A DNA stretch of 64,000 bases from Styela clava (Eukaryota; Chordata; Ascidiacea; Stolidobranchia; Styelidae). Within the stretch, counting starts at the first letter, position 1. Each line of letters opens with the position of its first letter. Both the position numbers and the translations under genes were made by a program. Location of the stretch: the NCBI RefSeq assembly GCF_964204865.1, contig NC_135260.1, positions 8,866,001 through 8,930,000 on the forward strand, written 5' to 3'. Below the pieces are notes generated by a model. It had not been told where the DNA came from, made no database searches, and worked only from the letters and a program-made list of their open reading frames with translations. Below are positions 61,909 through 64,000 of this stretch, piece after piece.

Positions 61909-64000
61909 TGACAAACTGTATTCTTGAGTATATATTTTTTATTTGAAATTAATCTGGTTTGCTTCAAAATATCATACTAAATGACGCAGAGATGTCCGTG
62001 TCCGTGGTCCATATTTTTCTGTCCCATCCCATGGCAATTTAAGCCTGTCCCATCCCATCCCATGGGATTAAGATTGGAATACAATTCAATAAAAATTGTT
62101 TAGGTTTCCCATGGACAATCCTGAAGATACGACCATGTCTTTGTTCGATCGCCACTTTTTGTAATCGAGAAATTTTATATTTCATGACGACTTAAAAATT
62201 TTACCAATCGTATTTGGAATAATTTAAGCGATTGCACAGAATATATCTCTTGTAAATTTGAATGTGAAAATTCGAAAACAATTTCTATTTCCTCCTAGTT
62301 CCTAAGTAATATTTGGTTTAAACCTAAATCTTCTTTATCTGCACCGAGTTGTAATGTCAAAATAATCGAATGAACTGGGGTAAAATTGTAGAACCAAATT
62401 CTTCGAATTGCATGAACCATTGTTATACAAGAATTCGTCATAATTTTTTCCCAATAAATATAAGTTGCTATACAAACACATTATCGATTGCACAATCGTG
62501 ATCATCCCTGCTATTACTAGTTATATAATAAAAAATTTAAAGTAATGCTTGCGCGATTACAGTTTAATTGTACTTCCATTCACTATTTTAAGAAATAATC
62601 GAAGTCAATTATATTGAAGCGAAGTATCGTAGACGTAAATGTTGCGAGTATTGCTGATATTAATTTCAATCAATACGCATTTACGAAGAAACTATCCATG
62701 CGATACATTCTCGAGAAAAGATTGTAAAAAACACGCCAACTTACGCCATCTACCGAGTTGAATACTGCTGTCCTCAGTTCGGGGGGAGAAGTCGTAATTT
62801 TACGTTCCCAAGCTGCCAGGAGTTAGTTTCGGAATTTCAGACAAGGCTGAATCATACAATCGGTTTTTATCAAGTAGGGGTCAAGTCAACAGATCTTTGA
62901 CTGTTTAGAAAAAATTAACCGCGTTGTAAATAGACACCAGTTAGTTGTGTAGGGCACAAATCAATCAATCAATTTTATTTTGGTCACTCTGGAATAAAAA
63001 ACAACAACAAACAGACAAACAAAATGCAGTGGACCTGGGGGACGGAAAGACACGCTATAAAATCGGGCAATACCTTTTAAATCAATTTGGGATGTGAGAC
63101 ACTGATCCAAATAAGATCATGGCAACACCACGAAACAATATACCCATCGTGCTTAATCTATTTTGAGCAAGTGCGTATTGGTGTGTTTTTCCGAATTGAC
63201 TAAATACAATTAGTTAATATGGTGTTTTTGCCTAAGTCTCTGATGGCTCCAGAAATGTTTTACACTTCAATATTTTTACTGAATAATTGCTAATTGCTTA
63301 AGATATTAACAAATAAGGTCTAAACTAAGAACGCCCCTAGAATACAGACAACAACAAATTTTGTTTTGGAAAACACCTTTCAATCTTCGCGCCCGCATTT
63401 GAGAGATTGGGAATTCGGTACTTTCTCAAAATTCCTGCAATTTTTAAATGTTCAAATTGTTTTGTTGTTATTCTTCGGTAAAAATTCCCGTAACCTCAAC
63501 TTTGATAACTTTGAAAATAACCGCTGCCGTTGTTTACACTTTCAATTTCAAAGCATAAATACGGGGTATAGGACGTAATCAGTGATTCAAAAATAAGTTC
63601 AGATTCGAGGGAAACGACGTAAGAAGACGAAAACAATAGTGTAGAATTACTACCGTAGTAACTCAGAAGCAGAAATAATAGTTAGATATGGGCTGTTTGA
63701 GTTTGAAGAATTGAAATTTTCAATTGAAATAAATTTATTAGGTTTCGTTTGCAGTACCTTGTTATTATACAATGCCAGTGGTTTTTTTTTGCGACAGGCG
63801 TGAAACGAGGCAACCATGACAAGTATCAACGATTTATCTGTTACTCAGATTTGGCCGTTACAGAAAGTGATTTGATTGCATAATTCCAAATCTTGATGTA
63901 ATTTTAAATCTTAACATTTTATTAAAAGATCGAACCTATTTTGAAATTGGTGTCTGTTGATAACTTCTATATCCTTAGTTTACAAAAATTATGGATTGAT
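61909..64000. other. Terminal non-coding stretch
   Basis: No supported gene. Contains a CCCAT-rich patch at about 62020-62072 (GTCCCATCCCATGG) and, at about 62960-63000, (ATCA)n followed by TTTTATTTTGGTCAC, which read on the minus strand looks like a LINE 3' tail (AATAAAATTGATTGATTGAT). The body of such an element was not identified. Confidence 0.4.

Overview
The window is eukaryotic nuclear DNA. It is AT-rich, with many short GT-AG introns, multi-exon genes on both strands and frequent small DNA transposons. The gene set (collagenous C-type lectins, an RGS22-type protein, a CIBAR-type BAR protein, a PDLIM-type protein, an HAO-type oxidase and a GPI-type SMPDL3) together with compact genes suggests an invertebrate chordate, most likely an ascidian tunicate. 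That organism call is inference. All gene models were spliced by hand; each reported complete CDS keeps frame across every junction and has a length divisible by three.

Layout. At 163-4284 (minus) lies a seven-exon acid sphingomyelinase-like phosphodiesterase with a GPI-type C-terminus. A non-autonomous hAT element (4340-5092) abuts its 5' end. At 6513-8342 (plus) is a collagenous C-type lectin. At 10521-14347 (plus) is a nine-exon peroxisomal 2-hydroxyacid oxidase. From 14689 to 32186 a minus-strand cluster carries four more collagenous lectins (A, B, C, D) and an orphan signal-peptide fragment (E). A frameshifted hAT transposase copy (19329-about 22262) sits in the E block.

At 33064-45113 (plus) a 23-exon RGS22-like gene encodes about 1397 residues. 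A relic hAT element with a nested MITE (45560-47131) follows it. At 48231-49836 (plus) is a two-exon CIBAR/FAM92-like BAR-domain gene. At 50742-54544 (minus) is a ten-exon PDZ + ZM protein of the PDLIM type with no LIM domain. At 59288-60106 (plus) is a two-exon single-pass membrane protein of unknown family. The rest (about 54.6-59.3 kb and 60.1-64 kb) is mostly non-coding, with MITEs.

How parts relate. The lectins share one architecture: signal peptide, Cys-rich head, 7-10 Gly-X-Y triplets, neck, and a carbohydrate-recognition domain with an EPN motif. They look like a locally expanded innate recognition family. Among A, B and C the CRD ligand loops differ, while exon 2 of A and B appears identical by eye. 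RGS22-like and CIBAR-like products have cilium- or flagellum-linked relatives, but adjacency alone is no proof of joint function. No RNA gene, CRISPR array or virus-derived gene was recognised.
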